Translations under genes and position numbers: made by a program
The notes under the pieces: generated by a model
Databases searched by the model: none
Told to the model about the DNA's origin: nothing
What the model saw: the letters and a program-made list of their open reading frames with translations, nothing else
Shown: positions 45,306 through 55,670 of the stretch, piece by piece
Layout of the letters: every line of letters begins with the position of its first letter
Numbering within the stretch: the first letter of the stretch is position 1
Assembly (NCBI RefSeq): GCF_015354055.1
Contig: NZ_JACHTM010000001.1
Coordinates: forward strand, 620,001-684,000
Source: Thermaurantiacus tibetensis
GTDB taxonomy: Bacteria; Pseudomonadota; Alphaproteobacteria; Sphingomonadales; Sphingomonadaceae
Length of the DNA: 64,000 bases
Reading direction: 5' to 3'

Positions 45306-45606
45306 GCCTGGCAAGCGTCTCGAGGCGTTCGGCAAGCGCCTCGAGGCCGTCGGCGAGCCGTGCGAGGCGCGCCTCGGCGTGCGGCGCTCCTTCCGGGCCT
45401 GCCGCGCCTGACTCGAGCAGGTCGCCCGTTGCCTGCAGCCCCGCCATGAGCAGGAGCCGGGCTTCGGTGAGCGCGCCCAGTGCCTGCTCGAGGCCCTTGG
45501 CGCGGCGGTCGAGCTCGCGCGCCGCTGCTAGCAGCGACCGCTCCTCGCCGTCCCGGCAGGCGAGCCGGTAGCTGCGCCCGCCCACCTCGACGAGCACGTC
45601 AGCCAC
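45280..45606 (-). CDS. zapA: Cell division protein ZapA
   Basis: A 108-residue ZapA that bundles FtsZ filaments at midcell. The N-terminal globular part VADVLVEVGGRSYRLACRDGEE is typical, followed by LLAAARELDRRAKGLEQALG and a long C-terminal coiled coil. The start is GTG at 45606, overlapping the upstream gene's stop by 8 bp. Its 3' end contains the 6S RNA promoter. Confidence 0.88.
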   Translation of the reverse strand: MADVLVEVGGRSYRLACRDGEERSLLAAARELDRRAKGLEQALGALTEARLLLMAGLQATGDLLESGAAGPEGAPHAEARLARLADGLEALAERLETLARLEHGPSRP

Positions 45607-45808
45607 GCGACGCTCCGAGCAGGGCATCCAGTTCGGCAAGCGCTGCACGCACTTCCGAGACGAGGTGCGCCCGGCGGCGCATCATCGGTTCGATCCGCGC
45701 CGTCGCGCGCTGGCACCGGTCGAGCGCGGCCTCGATGCGCTGCATCAGGCCCTCGACGCCCTCGCCAGCCATGGCCGCTGTCACCCTTCCATCTCGCGAA
45801 TCTTCCAT
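45599..45808 (-). CDS. Small coiled-coil protein (DUF4164-like) upstream of zapA
   Basis: A short coiled-coil protein (69 residues from the ATG at 45808, or 57 from 45772). The helical stretch MQRIEAALDRCQRATARIEP and VSEVRAALAELDALLG recalls DUF4164, often found beside zapA in alphaproteobacteria. The choice of start is uncertain: 45808 has GGGGGC before it, 45772 a more distant GAAGGG. It overlaps zapA by 8 bp and is probably part of its operon. Confidence 0.6.
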   Translation of the reverse strand: MEDSRDGRVTAAMAGEGVEGLMQRIEAALDRCQRATARIEPMMRRRAHLVSEVRAALAELDALLGASRG

Positions 45809-46120
45809 GCGAGCCCCCGTTCCCTCCGCCTGGACCCCCGGCTTGCCTTTCGGGCGCTCTCTTCGGCCCGCGTGCAGCCCACTCCCCGCATGCGTCGACG
45901 CCGGTGCCTGAGGCAATCCTTTTGCGCCAAGAGGTTGAGCGCTCCGGATAAGACGCCTTCTCGCAGCCGGTCAACCGGGATCGGTGCAGATGCCGCAGGG
46001 CGGGTCGAGGGCGCCGGTTGATTTCGGGGGTGGCCTTTGCAAGGGGGAGCCGCCGCGGCCGAATCGGCCGCCCGGCGCCGCCTGCCGTTCGCGCGCCGGC
46101 GCCGCATCAAGGGGATTGGG
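45809..46120. other. 312-bp divergent intergenic region before tkt
   Basis: No gene is supported here. It separates the leftward zapA unit from the rightward tkt operon. It contains the palindrome and inverted half-site described separately at 45967-46021. I could not identify a convincing -10/-35 pair for either direction. Confidence 0.5.
45967..46021. promoter_or_regulatory. Palindrome and inverted half-site upstream of tkt
   Basis: CCGGT-CA-ACCGG (45967-45978) is a perfect 12-bp palindrome. Its right part TCAACCGG (45971-45978) recurs as the inverted copy CCGGTTGA at 46014-46021. The pair lies 100-155 bp upstream of tkt. It resembles a cooperative operator for a dimeric regulator, which I cannot name. 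Confidence 0.45.
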
Positions 46121-48079
46121 GTGACTGCAGCGAGCGATGCCGGGCGTTTGGCTTCGATGGCAAACGCCGTGCGCGCGCTTGCCATGGATGCCATCGAGGC
46201 CGCGAACTCGGGCCACCCCGGTATGCCGATGGGCATGGCAGACGTCGCCACGGTCCTGTTCTCACGCTATCTGAAGTTCGACCCGGAAGCGCCTCGCTGG
46301 CCTGACCGGGACCGGTTCGTGCTGTCCGCCGGCCACGGGTCGATGCTGCTTTACGCGGCGCTCCACCTGAGCGGCTACGCGCGGCCGACGATGGACGATA
46401 TCCGCCGGTTCCGGCAGCTCGGGAGCCCGTGCGCCGGCCACCCCGAGGCGACCGAGCTCGAGGGCGTGGAGACCACGACTGGCCCGCTCGGCCAGGGGCT
46501 GGCGACGGCCGTCGGCATGGCGATCGCCGAGCGGCACCTGAACGCCGTGTTCGGCGACGCGCTCGTCGACCACCGCACCTTCGTGATTGCCGGCGACGGC
46601 TGCCTCATGGAGGGGGTGAGCCAGGAGGCCATCACGCTCGCCGGCCACCTCGGCCTGGGCCGCCTCGTGGTCCTGTTCGACGACAACGGGATCTCGATCG
46701 ACGGGCCGACGAGCCTTGCGACCTCCGAGGACGTCACGGGCCGGTTCCTGGCTGCCGGCTGGCACGTCGAAGCGTGCGACGGCCATGACGTCGCCGACAT
46801 CGGCCGGGCGCTCGACGCCGCGCTCGCCGACCCGCGTCCCAGCCTGGTGCGCTGCCGCACCGTCATCGGCTTCGGCGCGCCCACCAAGGCGGGCAGCGAG
46901 AAGACCCACGGCAGCCCGCTGGGCGCTGCCGAGGTTGCCGGGGCCAAGGCCGCGCTCGGCTGGACCGCGCCGCCCTTCGAGATTCCGCCCGCCATCCTCG
47001 CTGACTGGCGCGCGGCGGGCAGCCGTGGCCGGGCCGTGCGCTCCGCGTGGGAGGCACGGCTTGCCGCGCACCCCGAGCGCGAGGAGTTCCTGCGCCGCAT
47101 GGACGGCCGGCTGCCGCCGCTCGACCTTTCCATCGCGCCCGCGCCGGTGGCGAGCCGCAAGGCCTCGGAGCTGGTGCTCGAGCGGGTGAACGCTGCGCTC
47201 CCCGAGACGATCGGCGGCTCGGCGGACCTCACCGGCTCCAACAACACGCGCAGCGCCGGGCTCCCCGTGCTCGACCGCACCAGCTACGGCGGGCGCTACA
47301 TCCACTATGGCGTGCGCGAGTTCGGCATGGCCGCCGCCATGAACGGCATGGCCCTCCACGGCGGCATCATTCCCTACGGCGGCACGTTCCTCGTCTTCTC
47401 CGACTACTGCCGGCCGGCCTTGAGGCTCGCCGCGCTGCAGCGGCTCGGCGTCATCCACGTGATGACGCACGACTCGATCGGCCTCGGCGAGGACGGCCCC
47501 ACCCACCAGCCCGTCGAGCACCTGATGGCGCTCCGCGCGATCCCCGACCTCGTCGTCTACCGGCCGGCCGATGCCGTCGAAACGGCCGAGTGCTGGGCAC
47601 TCGCGCTTGCCGACCGGAAGCGGCCGTCGGTGCTTGCGCTCTCGCGCCAGACGCTGCCGGCGTTGCGCGAGGCGGGCGGCCCCAACCGTTCGGCCGAGGG
47701 CGGCTACCGGCTGGTGGCCGCGCGCGCGCCCCGGCGCGTGGTGTTCGTGGCCACCGGCTCGGAGGTGGCGCTCGCCCGCGACGCGGCAGCGCTCCTCGAG
47801 GCCGATGGCATCGGCTGCGACGTGATCTCGCTTCCCGCCTGGGCGCTCTTCCTCGCGCGGCCGGCCCCCGAGCGCGCGGCGCTCCTGCCCGAGGGCGTGC
47901 TCAAGGTGTCGGTCGAGGCGGGCGTCACCCTCGGCTGGGAGCGGATCGTGGGGACGGACGGGCTCATGATCGGGCTCGACCGGTTCGGCGCCTCGGCGCC
48001 TGGCGAAATTCTCTTCCGGCACTTCGGCTTCACGGCAGAGGCGGTTGCGGCGCGCGTGCGCGCGCGGCTGGCAGGCTGA
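46121..48079 (+). CDS. tkt: Transketolase
   Basis: A thiamine-diphosphate enzyme that moves two-carbon units between sugar phosphates in the pentose phosphate pathway. The 652 residues include [30 protein letters not shown], the cofactor motif [25 protein letters not shown], and the pyrimidine domain [17 protein letters not shown]. The start is GTG at 46121 with AAGGGGA before it; the longer TTG-started frame gives a basic N-terminus that does not fit. First gene of a tkt-gap-pgk-fba-thiE run. Confidence 0.96.
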   Translation: MTAASDAGRLASMANAVRALAMDAIEAANSGHPGMPMGMADVATVLFSRYLKFDPEAPRWPDRDRFVLSAGHGSMLLYAALHLSGYARPTMDDIRRFRQLGSPCAGHPEATELEGVETTTGPLGQGLATAVGMAIAERHLNAVFGDALVDHRTFVIAGDGCLMEGVSQEAITLAGHLGLGRLVVLFDDNGISIDGPTSLATSEDVTGRFLAAGWHVEACDGHDVADIGRALDAALADPRPSLVRCRTVIGFGAPTKAGSEKTHGSPLGAAEVAGAKAALGWTAPPFEIPPAILADWRAAGSRGRAVRSAWEARLAAHPEREEFLRRMDGRLPPLDLSIAPAPVASRKASELVLERVNAALPETIGGSADLTGSNNTRSAGLPVLDRTSYGGRYIHYGVREFGMAAAMNGMALHGGIIPYGGTFLVFSDYCRPALRLAALQRLGVIHVMTHDSIGLGEDGPTHQPVEHLMALRAIPDLVVYRPADAVETAECWALALADRKRPSVLALSRQTLPALREAGGPNRSAEGGYRLVAARAPRRVVFVATGSEVALARDAAALLEADGIGCDVISLPAWALFLARPAPERAALLPEGVLKVSVEAGVTLGWERIVGTDGLMIGLDRFGASAPGEILFRHFGFTAEAVAARVRARLAG

Positions 48080-48104
48080 CGACAGGACAAAGGGAGCGCA
48101 TGTC

Positions 48105-49109
48105 ATGGTGAAGGTGGCCATCAACGGGTTCGGGCGGATCGGGCGGCTGGTGCTGCGCGCCCTTGTCGAGACCGGGCGCTCGGACATCGAGGTGGTGGCC
48201 ATCAACGACCTTGCCGATCCGGCCACGAACGCCCGGCTGCTTGCCCGCGATTCGGTCCACGGCCCCTTTCCAGGCGCCGTTGCGGCCGATGGCGACGCGA
48301 TCGTCGTCGAGGGCCGGCGCATCCGGGTGACGGCCGAGCGGGACCCGGCGAAGCTCCCGCACCGCGCGCTCGGAGTTGACATCGCGCTCGAGTGCACCGG
48401 CCTCTTCACCGATGCGGAGAAGGCCCGCGCCCACCTCGAGGCCGGCGCCCGGCGGGTGCTCGTCTCCGCCCCCGCCAAGGGCGCGGACCTCACCGTGGTC
48501 TACGGGGTCAACCACGAGCGGCTGACCGCCGACCACGTGATCGTCTCCAACGCCTCCTGCACCACCAACTGCCTCGCGCCGGTCGCGAAGGTCTGCCACG
48601 AGGGCATCGGCATCGTCCGTGGCCTCATGACCACCATCCACGCCTACACCAACGACCAGAAGATCCTCGACCAGGTCCACAAGGACCCGCGACGGGCGCG
48701 GGCGGCGGCGATGTCGATGATCCCGACCACCACGGGGGCGGCGCGTGCGGTCGGCGAGGTGCTGCCCGAGCTCAAGGGCAAGCTCGACGGCTCGGCCGTC
48801 CGGGTGCCGACCGCCAACGTGAGCCTCGTCGACCTCAGCTTCGTGCCGGCGCGGCCTACCTCGCGCGAGGAAGTGAACGCGCTGCTCAGGGCCGCGGCCG
48901 AAGGCCCGCTCAAGGGCATTCTGGCCTACACCGAGGAGCCGCTGGTGTCGGTCGACTTCAACCACGACCCGGCCTCGTCGACCGTCGATGCGCTCGAGAC
49001 CGCGGTCATCGAGGGCGAGCTGGTGCGGGTGGTCTCCTGGTATGACAACGAATGGGGCTTCTCCTGCCGGATGCTCGACACCGCGGCGGCCATGGGGCGG
49101 CTGCTGTGA
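48105..49109 (+). CDS. gap: Glyceraldehyde-3-phosphate dehydrogenase
   Basis: Type I GAPDH that oxidises glyceraldehyde 3-phosphate with NAD. The 334 residues contain [14 protein letters not shown], the catalytic cysteine in [12 protein letters not shown], and [13 protein letters not shown] near the end. The first ATG in the run (MSW at 48098) is out of frame; the in-frame ATG at 48105 is used. Its stop overlaps pgk by GTGA. Confidence 0.97.
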   Translation: MVKVAINGFGRIGRLVLRALVETGRSDIEVVAINDLADPATNARLLARDSVHGPFPGAVAADGDAIVVEGRRIRVTAERDPAKLPHRALGVDIALECTGLFTDAEKARAHLEAGARRVLVSAPAKGADLTVVYGVNHERLTADHVIVSNASCTTNCLAPVAKVCHEGIGIVRGLMTTIHAYTNDQKILDQVHKDPRRARAAAMSMIPTTTGAARAVGEVLPELKGKLDGSAVRVPTANVSLVDLSFVPARPTSREEVNALLRAAAEGPLKGILAYTEEPLVSVDFNHDPASSTVDALETAVIEGELVRVVSWYDNEWGFSCRMLDTAAAMGRLL

Positions 49110-50320
49110 GCGCAGGCAGGTTCGCAACCCTCGACGACCTGCCGCAGGACCTCTCCGGCAGGCGGGTTCTTGTCCGCGTCGATCTGAACGTGCCGATGGC
49201 CGATGGCACGGTGACCGACCGCACGCGGCTCGAGGCTGCCCGGCCCACCATCGCCGAGCTCGCCGGGCGCGGGGCGCGGGTGCTGCTCCTCTCCCACTTC
49301 GGCCGGCCGAAGGGGCCTGACCCGGAGTGCACGCTGGCGCACGTCGTCCCGGCGCTTGCCGAGGTTCTGGGGCGCCCGGTCGGCTTCCTCGCCGACTGCG
49401 CCGGCGACGACATGGTCGCCGAGACCCGGAAGCTTGCCGACGGCAGCGTGACGGTGCTCGAGAACACCCGCTTCCACCCCGGCGAGGAAGCCAATGATCC
49501 GGCGTTCGCGGCCGAGATGGCGAAGCTCGGCGACATCTACGTGAACGACGCCTTCTCCGCCGCCCACCGCGCGCACGCCTCGACCGAGGGGCTGGCCCGC
49601 CTGCTGCCCGCCTACGCCGGCCGGCAGATGGAAGCGGAGCTCAAGGCGCTCGAGCAGGCGCTCGGCGCGCCGCGCCACCCGGTCTGCGCCGTGGTGGGCG
49701 GCGCCAAGGTCTCGACCAAGATCGCCGTGCTCGAACATCTGGTCCGCCAGGTCGAGCATCTCGTCATCGGCGGCGGCATGGCGAACACCTTCCTCGCTGC
49801 GAAGGGCCTCCCCGTGGGCCGTTCGCTCCACGAGCCCGACCAGCTGGAGACCGCGCGGGCGGTCCTCGCGGCAGCAGACTCGGCCGGCTGTACCGTGCAC
49901 CTGCCCTTCGACGTGGTGGTCGCCCGCGAGTTCCGGGCGCACGCCGACCACCGGATCGTGAACGTCCACCATGTCGAGCCCGACGAGATGATCGTCGACG
50001 TGGGCCCTCACGCGATCGAGGCCCTGGCCGACCTTCTCAAGACCTGTGCGACGCTCGTCTGGAACGGGCCGCTCGGCGCCTTCGAGCTTCCCCCCTTCGA
50101 TACCGGCACGCTCGCCCTTGCCCGCATCGCGGCCGCGCTCACGGAGGAAGGGCACCTCGTCTCGGTCGCGGGCGGCGGGGATACGGTGGCAGCGCTGCAC
50201 GCGGCCGGCGTTGCCGAGCGCTTCACCTTCGTCTCGACGGCGGGCGGCGCCTTCCTCGAGTGGATGGAAGGCCGCACGCTGCCCGGTGTTGCGGCCCTCA
50301 TGCGGGAGACCGTCTCATGA
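49106..50320 (+). CDS. pgk: Phosphoglycerate kinase
   Basis: It transfers phosphate from 1,3-bisphosphoglycerate to ADP. The 404 residues start at a GTG overlapping the gap stop. Motifs are [50 protein letters not shown] and [11 protein letters not shown]. Its own stop overlaps fba by ATGA, so gap, pgk and fba are translationally linked. Confidence 0.97.
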   Translation: MSAGRFATLDDLPQDLSGRRVLVRVDLNVPMADGTVTDRTRLEAARPTIAELAGRGARVLLLSHFGRPKGPDPECTLAHVVPALAEVLGRPVGFLADCAGDDMVAETRKLADGSVTVLENTRFHPGEEANDPAFAAEMAKLGDIYVNDAFSAAHRAHASTEGLARLLPAYAGRQMEAELKALEQALGAPRHPVCAVVGGAKVSTKIAVLEHLVRQVEHLVIGGGMANTFLAAKGLPVGRSLHEPDQLETARAVLAAADSAGCTVHLPFDVVVAREFRAHADHRIVNVHHVEPDEMIVDVGPHAIEALADLLKTCATLVWNGPLGAFELPPFDTGTLALARIAAALTEEGHLVSVAGGGDTVAALHAAGVAERFTFVSTAGGAFLEWMEGRTLPGVAALMRETVS

Positions 50321-51231
50321 AGATGACCAGGACCGTCCGGCGGATCCTCGACGGCTACGAGAGCGACAACCCCGGCACCAAGGCGAACCTTGCCCGCATG
50401 CTGATGGCAGGCCGGCTGGGTGGCACGGGGAAGATGGTGATCCTCCCCGTGGACCAGGGGTTCGAACATGGCCCGGCGCGCAGCTTCGCGGTCAATCCGC
50501 CGGCCTATGACCCGCACTACCACTTCCGCCTCGCGATCGATGCGGGCCTCAACGCCTACGCGGCCCCGCTCGGCATGCTGGAGGCGGGCGCCGACACCTT
50601 CGCCGGCCAGATCCCGACCATCCTCAAGGTCAACAGCTCCAACAGCTGGGCAACCGCCAAGGACCAGGCGGTGACGGCCAGCGTGGACGATGCGCTGAGG
50701 CTCGGCTGCGCAGCGATCGGGCTCACCATCTACCCCGGCTCGGAGCAGTTCGACGAGATGGTCGAGGAAGCCCGCGAGCTCATCGCCGAGGCGAAGGCGG
50801 TGGGGCTTGCCGCCGTCGTCTGGAGCTATCCGCGCGGCGGCAAGCTCTCGAAGGAGGGCGAACTGGCGCTCGACGTTGGCGCCTATGCTGCGCACCTCGC
50901 CTGTCTCATCGGCGCCCACATCGTGAAGGTGAAGCTGCCGACCGACCACATCGAGCAGGCGGACGCGAGGAAGGCCTACGAGGGCGGGGACTGGTCGACC
51001 CAGGCGAAACGGGTCGCCCATGTCGTGCAAAGCTGCTTCGAGGGGCGGCGGCTCGTGGTCTTCTCAGGGGGAGCGACCAAGGGCGCGGATGCCGTGTTCG
51101 AGGACGCGCGCGCCATCCGCGACGGCGGCGGCAACGGCTCGATCATCGGCCGCAACAGCTTCCAGCGCCCGCGGGACGAAGCGCTCGCGCTCCTCGACCG
51201 CATCATCCGCATCTACCTCGGCAGGGAATGA
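50317..51231 (+). CDS. fba: Class I fructose-bisphosphate aldolase (DhnA/FbaB type)
   Basis: A 304-residue class I aldolase of the archaeal/DhnA type, which works by a Schiff base and needs no metal, in contrast to the class II enzyme common in bacteria. Visible motifs are [15 protein letters not shown], the lysine-bearing strand [12 protein letters not shown], and the phosphate-binding [10 protein letters not shown] and [12 protein letters not shown]. The ATG overlaps pgk and the stop overlaps thiE (both ATGA). Confidence 0.94.
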   Translation: MKMTRTVRRILDGYESDNPGTKANLARMLMAGRLGGTGKMVILPVDQGFEHGPARSFAVNPPAYDPHYHFRLAIDAGLNAYAAPLGMLEAGADTFAGQIPTILKVNSSNSWATAKDQAVTASVDDALRLGCAAIGLTIYPGSEQFDEMVEEARELIAEAKAVGLAAVVWSYPRGGKLSKEGELALDVGAYAAHLACLIGAHIVKVKLPTDHIEQADARKAYEGGDWSTQAKRVAHVVQSCFEGRRLVVFSGGATKGADAVFEDARAIRDGGGNGSIIGRNSFQRPRDEALALLDRIIRIYLGRE

Positions 51232-51887
51232 GCGACCCCTTCGAAGGGGACTTCGGCCGCGAGGCGCGCCCCGCCTGCCAGCTCTATCTCGTTTCCCCGC
51301 CGACGTTCGACCTCGAGGCACATGCGCGGGCGCTGGAGCGGGCGCTTGCCGCCGGGGGCCCGGTGGCCGCCTACCAGCTGCGGCTGAAGGGCGTGGCCGA
51401 CGCCGAAGTGCTGGCTGCCGCCGCCCGGCTCGCGCCCCTCTGCCGGGCGCACGACGTGGCCTTCATCGTGAACGACCGGGCGGATCTCGCGAAGGCCGCG
51501 GGTGCCGATGGCGTGCACCTTGGCCAGGAGGACGGGAGCGTCGCCGCGGCGCGGGTGCTCATTGGCCACGAGGCGCAGATCGGCGTCACCTGCCACGGCT
51601 CGCGCCACCTCGCCATGGAAGCGGGCGAGGCGGGCGCAAACTACGTGGCGTTCGGGGCCTTCTTCGAGACCGGCACCAAGGAGGTCCGCCACCGGGCCGA
51701 GCCCGCGATCCTGCGCTGGTGGACGGCGCTCTCGCCCATTCCCTGCGTGGCGATCGGCGGCATCACGCCGGCCAACTGCCGGCCGCTCGTCGAGGCGGGC
51801 GCAGACTTCCTCGCCGTCTCGGGCGCCATCTGGAACGCACCCGACCCGGCCGAGGCGGTGCGGGCCTTCGCGCCCGTCCTCGCCTGA
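51228..51887 (+). CDS. thiE: Thiamine-phosphate synthase
   Basis: ThiE joins the pyrimidine and thiazole halves into thiamine phosphate. The 219 residues include AYQLRLKGVADAEV, FIVNDRADLAKAAGADGVHLGQED (in two parts: FIVNDRADLAKAAGADG, VHLGQED), GVTCHGS and AIGGITPANCRPLVEAGADF. The first 12 residues are less conserved. The ATG overlaps fba by ATGA. A thiamine gene closing an operon with transketolase, a thiamine-diphosphate enzyme, is a sensible pairing. Confidence 0.93.
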   Translation: MSDPFEGDFGREARPACQLYLVSPPTFDLEAHARALERALAAGGPVAAYQLRLKGVADAEVLAAAARLAPLCRAHDVAFIVNDRADLAKAAGADGVHLGQEDGSVAAARVLIGHEAQIGVTCHGSRHLAMEAGEAGANYVAFGAFFETGTKEVRHRAEPAILRWWTALSPIPCVAIGGITPANCRPLVEAGADFLAVSGAIWNAPDPAEAVRAFAPVLA

Positions 51888-51897
51888 GAGCTGCGGC

Positions 51898-52470
51898 TCA
51901 GGCGAACGCCGGCCGCCGGCGGGCCGCCACTCCGACGAGGCCGAAGCCCGCGATCATCAGCGCCCAAGTGCCCGGCTCGGGGATCACGCCGCCGGGCACG
52001 ACCCGGTTCGCGACCCAGCCGGTGCCGTTCGGCGTGGTCTGGTTCACGAACACGGGAAGGCTGGCCGACATGGGGCCGGCAAGCGAGGCGGAGACCACTT
52101 CAACGCCGTAGGGGATGAAGGCGCAGAAGCTCGGGAAGGGATGCCTGCAGCGGTTGGGAAAACTGACTGTCGCCAGCACGAGGTACCCGATGTCCGGCGC
52201 GAAGGAGAAGAAGATGGGGTCGGGAATGTTGGGGCGCCGGATCTGCAGCACCGAGCCATCGGCCTCACAGGGAAGCGAGTCACCGAGGGTAAGCGACAAC
52301 TCGAGGAACAGGGGATCGATCGGATCCTCCCTGGCCGCGTCGGGCCATTCCGGCGGATCGGAGGAGACGCTCCAGCCGGAGGCGGAGAAGGATCCGTTGA
52401 CGGTGACGACAGCAGCCTGGGCGCCGGTCGCCACCAGCCCTGCGACGGTGAAAGACAGCAACGCGCGCAT
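51898..52470 (-). CDS. PEP-CTERM (PEPxxWA type) exported protein
   Basis: A 190-residue exported protein. The N-terminus has a signal peptide (MRALLSFTVAGLVATGAQA). The C-terminus is a PEPxxWA-CTERM sorting tail: PEPGTWALMIAGFGLVGVAA, then RRRPAFA. This motif, a membrane span and an arginine cluster mark substrates of exosortase, usually linked with extracellular polysaccharide. The middle is beta-rich, has four cysteines, and matches no domain I know. The ATG at 52470 has an AGGGGA site. Single leftward gene between thiE and efp; no exosortase is in the window. Confidence 0.85.
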   Translation of the reverse strand: MRALLSFTVAGLVATGAQAAVVTVNGSFSASGWSVSSDPPEWPDAAREDPIDPLFLELSLTLGDSLPCEADGSVLQIRRPNIPDPIFFSFAPDIGYLVLATVSFPNRCRHPFPSFCAFIPYGVEVVSASLAGPMSASLPVFVNQTTPNGTGWVANRVVPGGVIPEPGTWALMIAGFGLVGVAARRRPAFA

Positions 52471-52555
52471 GACAGATTTCCCCTGTTGACGACGGCACTG
52501 CAACGACAGGGCGAAGGACAGACAATCCTCGGGGATGGAGCGCGCATCTTCGGGT

Positions 52556-52574
52556 GGCCGGCTTTGACCCGGCC
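52556..52574. other. Hairpin upstream of efp
   Basis: GGCCGG-CTTTGAC-CCGGCC forms a 6-bp GC stem with a 7-base loop, 57 bases before the efp start and outside any gene. It could lie in the efp leader. No T-run follows, so it is not a classical terminator. Confidence 0.4.
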
Positions 52575-52630
52575 GGCGCGCCGGGCTAGGGCGTCGCCTC
52601 CATCATCCTCAAAGCGTTGGCTCGACCCCC

Positions 52631-53194
52631 ATGAAGATCAGCGGCGTGGACATCCGTCCGGGAAACATCATCGAATATGAAGGCGGAATCTGGCGGGTGG
52701 TGAAGACCCAGCACACCCAGCCGGGCAAGGGCGGCGCGTACATGCAGGTCGAGATGAAGAACCTGGTGGACGGCCGCAAGACGAACGTCCGCTTCCGCTC
52801 CGCCGAGACGGTGGAGCGCGTCCGGCTCGACACCAAGGACTTCACCTTCCTCTACCCGGAAGGCGACAGCCTCGTCTTCATGGACAAGGAGACCTACGAA
52901 CAGGTGCAGCTGCCACGCGACCTCCTCGGCGATGCCGCCGCCTTCCTGACCGACGGCATGGACGTGGTGATGGAGCTCCACGAGGACAAGCCCATCTCCG
53001 TGCAGCTGCCCGAGCAGGTGGAGGCAACCGTCGTCGAGGCGGATGCGGTGGTGAAGGGGCAGACGGCAAGCTCCAGCTACAAGCCGGCGCTGCTCGAGAA
53101 CGGGGTCCGCATCATGGTGCCGCCGCACATCGAGGCGGGCACCCGCATCGTCGTCGACGTCTACGAGCAGGCCTACGTCCGCCGCGCGGACTGA
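52631..53194 (+). CDS. efp: Elongation factor P
   Basis: EF-P relieves ribosomes stalled at polyproline stretches, which should be frequent in this Pro-rich proteome. The 187 residues are in three beta-barrel domains. The modified tip residue is K33 in QPGKGGAY, so a lysine-type modification (EpmA/EpmB) rather than arginine rhamnosylation is expected if it is modified. The end [18 protein letters not shown] is canonical. No modification gene is visible nearby. Confidence 0.97.
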   Translation: MKISGVDIRPGNIIEYEGGIWRVVKTQHTQPGKGGAYMQVEMKNLVDGRKTNVRFRSAETVERVRLDTKDFTFLYPEGDSLVFMDKETYEQVQLPRDLLGDAAAFLTDGMDVVMELHEDKPISVQLPEQVEATVVEADAVVKGQTASSSYKPALLENGVRIMVPPHIEAGTRIVVDVYEQAYVRRAD

Positions 53195-53227
53195 GCGCCG
53201 GCTCGAGGCCCCGGGGAAAGGCCCCTC

Positions 53228-54025
53228 TTGTCCCAGTCCGCGATCATCACCGTCATGGAGCGCGCGGCCCGCAAGGCCGCCCCCCGCCTGCGCCGCGACT
53301 TCGGTGAGGTGAGCCAGCTCCAGGTCTCCCGGAAGGGGCCGGCGGACTTCGTCTCGAACGCCGACCGGGCCGCCGAGCAGACGCTTCTCGAGGAGCTGCG
53401 CAGGGCGCGCCCGGGCTGGGGCTTCCTTCTCGAGGAAGAGGGCGAGATCCCCGGCGAACCGGGCGCGCCGCGATTCATCATCGACCCGCTGGACGGCACC
53501 TCCAACTTCCTCCACGGCATTCCCCACTTCGCGATCTCGATCGCCGCCGAGCACGAGGGCGTGGTGAAGGCCGCGCTCGTCTACCAGCCCCTGACCGACG
53601 AGAGCTTCTGGGCCGAGCAGGGGAGGGGGGCGTGGCTGCACAATGCGCGGCTGCGCGTCTCGGGCCGGCGCGAGCTTGCCGACTGCCTGATCGCGACCGG
53701 CATTCCCTACCGCGGCCACGGCGACCAGGCGCAGTTCGAGGCCATCCTCGCCCGCGTCATGCCCGAGGTGGCGGGAATCCGCCGGTTCGGCGCCGCCAGC
53801 CTCGACCTTGCCTGGGTGGCGGCCGGGCGATTCGACGGCTTCTGGGAGCAGGGGCTTTCCGAATGGGATGTCGCGGCGGGCATCCTTCTGGTGCGCGAGG
53901 CCGGCGGCTTCGTCTCCGACTTTCGCGGCGGGGACCGCATGGTCGAGCGGCGCGAGATCGTCGCCGGCACCGACATGACGCACTCGCGGCTGCACCGGCT
54001 GGTCGCGGCGGCGCTGCGCGGCTGA
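53228..54025 (+). CDS. suhB: Inositol monophosphatase family protein
   Basis: A 265-residue magnesium-dependent phosphatase. Metal-binding motifs are LLEEEGE, DPLDGTSNFLHG and EWDVAAGILLVREAGG. It may act on inositol phosphate or other sugar phosphates, or serve as SuhB in transcription antitermination. The start is TTG at 53228 (LSQSAIITVMERAARKAA); the in-frame ATG at 53255 is possible but would remove the first helix. It lies 33 bp after efp. Confidence 0.9.
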   Translation: MSQSAIITVMERAARKAAPRLRRDFGEVSQLQVSRKGPADFVSNADRAAEQTLLEELRRARPGWGFLLEEEGEIPGEPGAPRFIIDPLDGTSNFLHGIPHFAISIAAEHEGVVKAALVYQPLTDESFWAEQGRGAWLHNARLRVSGRRELADCLIATGIPYRGHGDQAQFEAILARVMPEVAGIRRFGAASLDLAWVAAGRFDGFWEQGLSEWDVAAGILLVREAGGFVSDFRGGDRMVERREIVAGTDMTHSRLHRLVAAALRG

Positions 54026-54117
54026 GGCGGCCTTGGCGCGGGGCGCATGGCTGCCGCGACACGCCCGCGCTTGCTGGCGCCGGCGGCGGGGCGTAGGAAC
54101 CCCGGTGGAGACTGCCG

Positions 54118-54513
54118 ATGGCTGACGTGAACGCGATCGCGCTCGAATACCTGCCCATCATGATCTTCTTCGGGCTGGCGGTGGCGTTTGCGCTTCTCTT
54201 CGTCGGCGCGCCGATCCTCGTCGCCCGCCTTACAGGCACGGCAAAGCCCTATGCCGACAAGCTGGCCGAATACGAGAGCGGCTTTCCGGCCTTCGCCTCT
54301 GCACGCGGCCGCTTCGACGTCCGCTTCTACCTCGTCTCCATCCTCTTCATCATCTTCGACCTCGAGGTCGCCTTCCTCTTTCCGTGGGCGGTCAGCCTTG
54401 CCCACATGGGAGAGGACCTCGTGTTTGCCTGGGGCTCGATGATGGTGTTCCTGGCCCTGCTGACCGTCGGCTTCATCTACGAGTGGAAGAAGGGAGCGCT
54501 CGACTGGGAATGA
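54118..54513 (+). CDS. nuoA: NADH-quinone oxidoreductase subunit A
   Basis: A 131-residue complex I membrane subunit with three spans. The conserved loop [21 protein letters not shown] (quoted as [13 protein letters not shown] and RFDVRFYL) and the acidic [12 protein letters not shown] match the family. It opens the nuo operon after a 92-bp gap with no other gene; GGTGGAGAC is the ribosome site. The stop overlaps nuoB by ATGA. Confidence 0.96.
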   Translation: MADVNAIALEYLPIMIFFGLAVAFALLFVGAPILVARLTGTAKPYADKLAEYESGFPAFASARGRFDVRFYLVSILFIIFDLEVAFLFPWAVSLAHMGEDLVFAWGSMMVFLALLTVGFIYEWKKGALDWE

Positions 54514-55055
54514 GCGGCGATCTGGTTTCTCCCCCCGCCGCGCGCCGGGACGAGGCGTTGGAAGCGCAGGTCTTCCGGCCGATGGCCCACGAGTTCTCGA
54601 ACCAGGGCTTCGTGCTCTCGAGCCTCGAGGATGTCGCGAAGTGGGCGCGCACCGGCTCGCTCTGGTGGATGACCTTCGGGCTGGCCTGCTGTGCGGTCGA
54701 GATGATGCACACCAACATGCCGCGCTTCGACATGGAGCGGTTCGGCGTGGCGCCGCGGGCTTCCCCGCGCCAGTCGGACCTCATGATCGTGGCCGGCACG
54801 CTGTGCAACAAGATGGCGCCCGCGCTCCGGCGGGTCTACGACCAGATGCCGGAGCCGCGCTACGTGATCTCCATGGGAAGCTGCGCCAACGGCGGCGGCT
54901 ACTACCACTACAGCTATTCGGTGGTCCGCGGCTGCGACCGGATCGTGCCCGTCGACATCTACGTGCCCGGCTGCCCGCCGACGGCCGAGGCGCTCCTCTA
55001 CGGCATCATGGCGCTGCAGCGGAAGATCCGCCGCACCGGCACGTTCGAGCGCTAG
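54510..55055 (+). CDS. nuoB: NADH-quinone oxidoreductase subunit B
   Basis: A 181-residue peripheral subunit that holds the terminal 4Fe-4S cluster N2. The cluster cysteines are in [23 protein letters not shown] and [12 protein letters not shown]. The ATG overlaps nuoA. Confidence 0.97.
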   Translation: MSGDLVSPPAARRDEALEAQVFRPMAHEFSNQGFVLSSLEDVAKWARTGSLWWMTFGLACCAVEMMHTNMPRFDMERFGVAPRASPRQSDLMIVAGTLCNKMAPALRRVYDQMPEPRYVISMGSCANGGGYYHYSYSVVRGCDRIVPVDIYVPGCPPTAEALLYGIMALQRKIRRTGTFER

Positions 55056-55058
55056 GCC

Positions 55059-55670
55059 GTGGCATCGCAGGTTCCTGCCCTTCGCCCTCTTGACGGGCTT
55101 GCCGACCGGGCGACGGCGCTGCTCGCGCCCCACCTCCTCGAGACGCGCGAGCGCGCCGGCGAGCTTTCCCTCGTGGTGGCCCGCGAGGGCGTGCGCGAGG
55201 TGCTGGAGCGGCTGCGCGATGCGCCCGACCTCGCGTTTGCCCAGCTCGTCGACATCTCGGGCGTGGACTGGCCGGAGCGCCCTGAACGCTTCGAGGTGAA
55301 CTACCACCTGCTTTCGCTGCGGCATAATCTGAGGCTCAGGGTGAAGGTTTCGACGGACGAGACGACGCCTGTGCCCTCGGTCGTTCCCCTGTTCCCGAAC
55401 GCGGGCTGGTACGAGCGCGAGGTGTTCGACATGTTCGGCGTGCTGTTCGAGGGGCACCCCGACCTGCGGCGGATCCTCACCGACTACGGGTTCGAGGGCC
55501 ACCCCTTCCGCAAGGACTTCCCGCTCACCGGCCATGTCGAGATCCGCTACTCCGAGACGGAGCAGCGGATCGTCCAGGAACCGGTGCAGCTCCGGCAGGA
55601 TTTCCGCAGCTTCGACTTCCTCTCTCCCTGGGAGGGCATGCTGCCCGGCGACGAGAAGGCAGGCACGTGA
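55059..55670 (+). CDS. nuoC: NADH-quinone oxidoreductase subunit C
   Basis: A 203-residue 30-kDa-type subunit of the hydrophilic arm. The signature [24 protein letters not shown] (in two parts: [23 protein letters not shown]) and [14 protein letters not shown] are present. It starts at GTG 55059, 3 bp after nuoB. It is separate from nuoD, not fused as in E. coli. Confidence 0.96.
   Translation: MASQVPALRPLDGLADRATALLAPHLLETRERAGELSLVVAREGVREVLERLRDAPDLAFAQLVDISGVDWPERPERFEVNYHLLSLRHNLRLRVKVSTDETTPVPSVVPLFPNAGWYEREVFDMFGVLFEGHPDLRRILTDYGFEGHPFRKDFPLTGHVEIRYSETEQRIVQEPVQLRQDFRSFDFLSPWEGMLPGDEKAGT

Noticed and set aside
46037-46120. Upstream TTG extension of transketolase
   Set aside because: It adds a basic Ala/Arg stretch absent from transketolases; the GTG at 46121 has a good AAGGGGA site.
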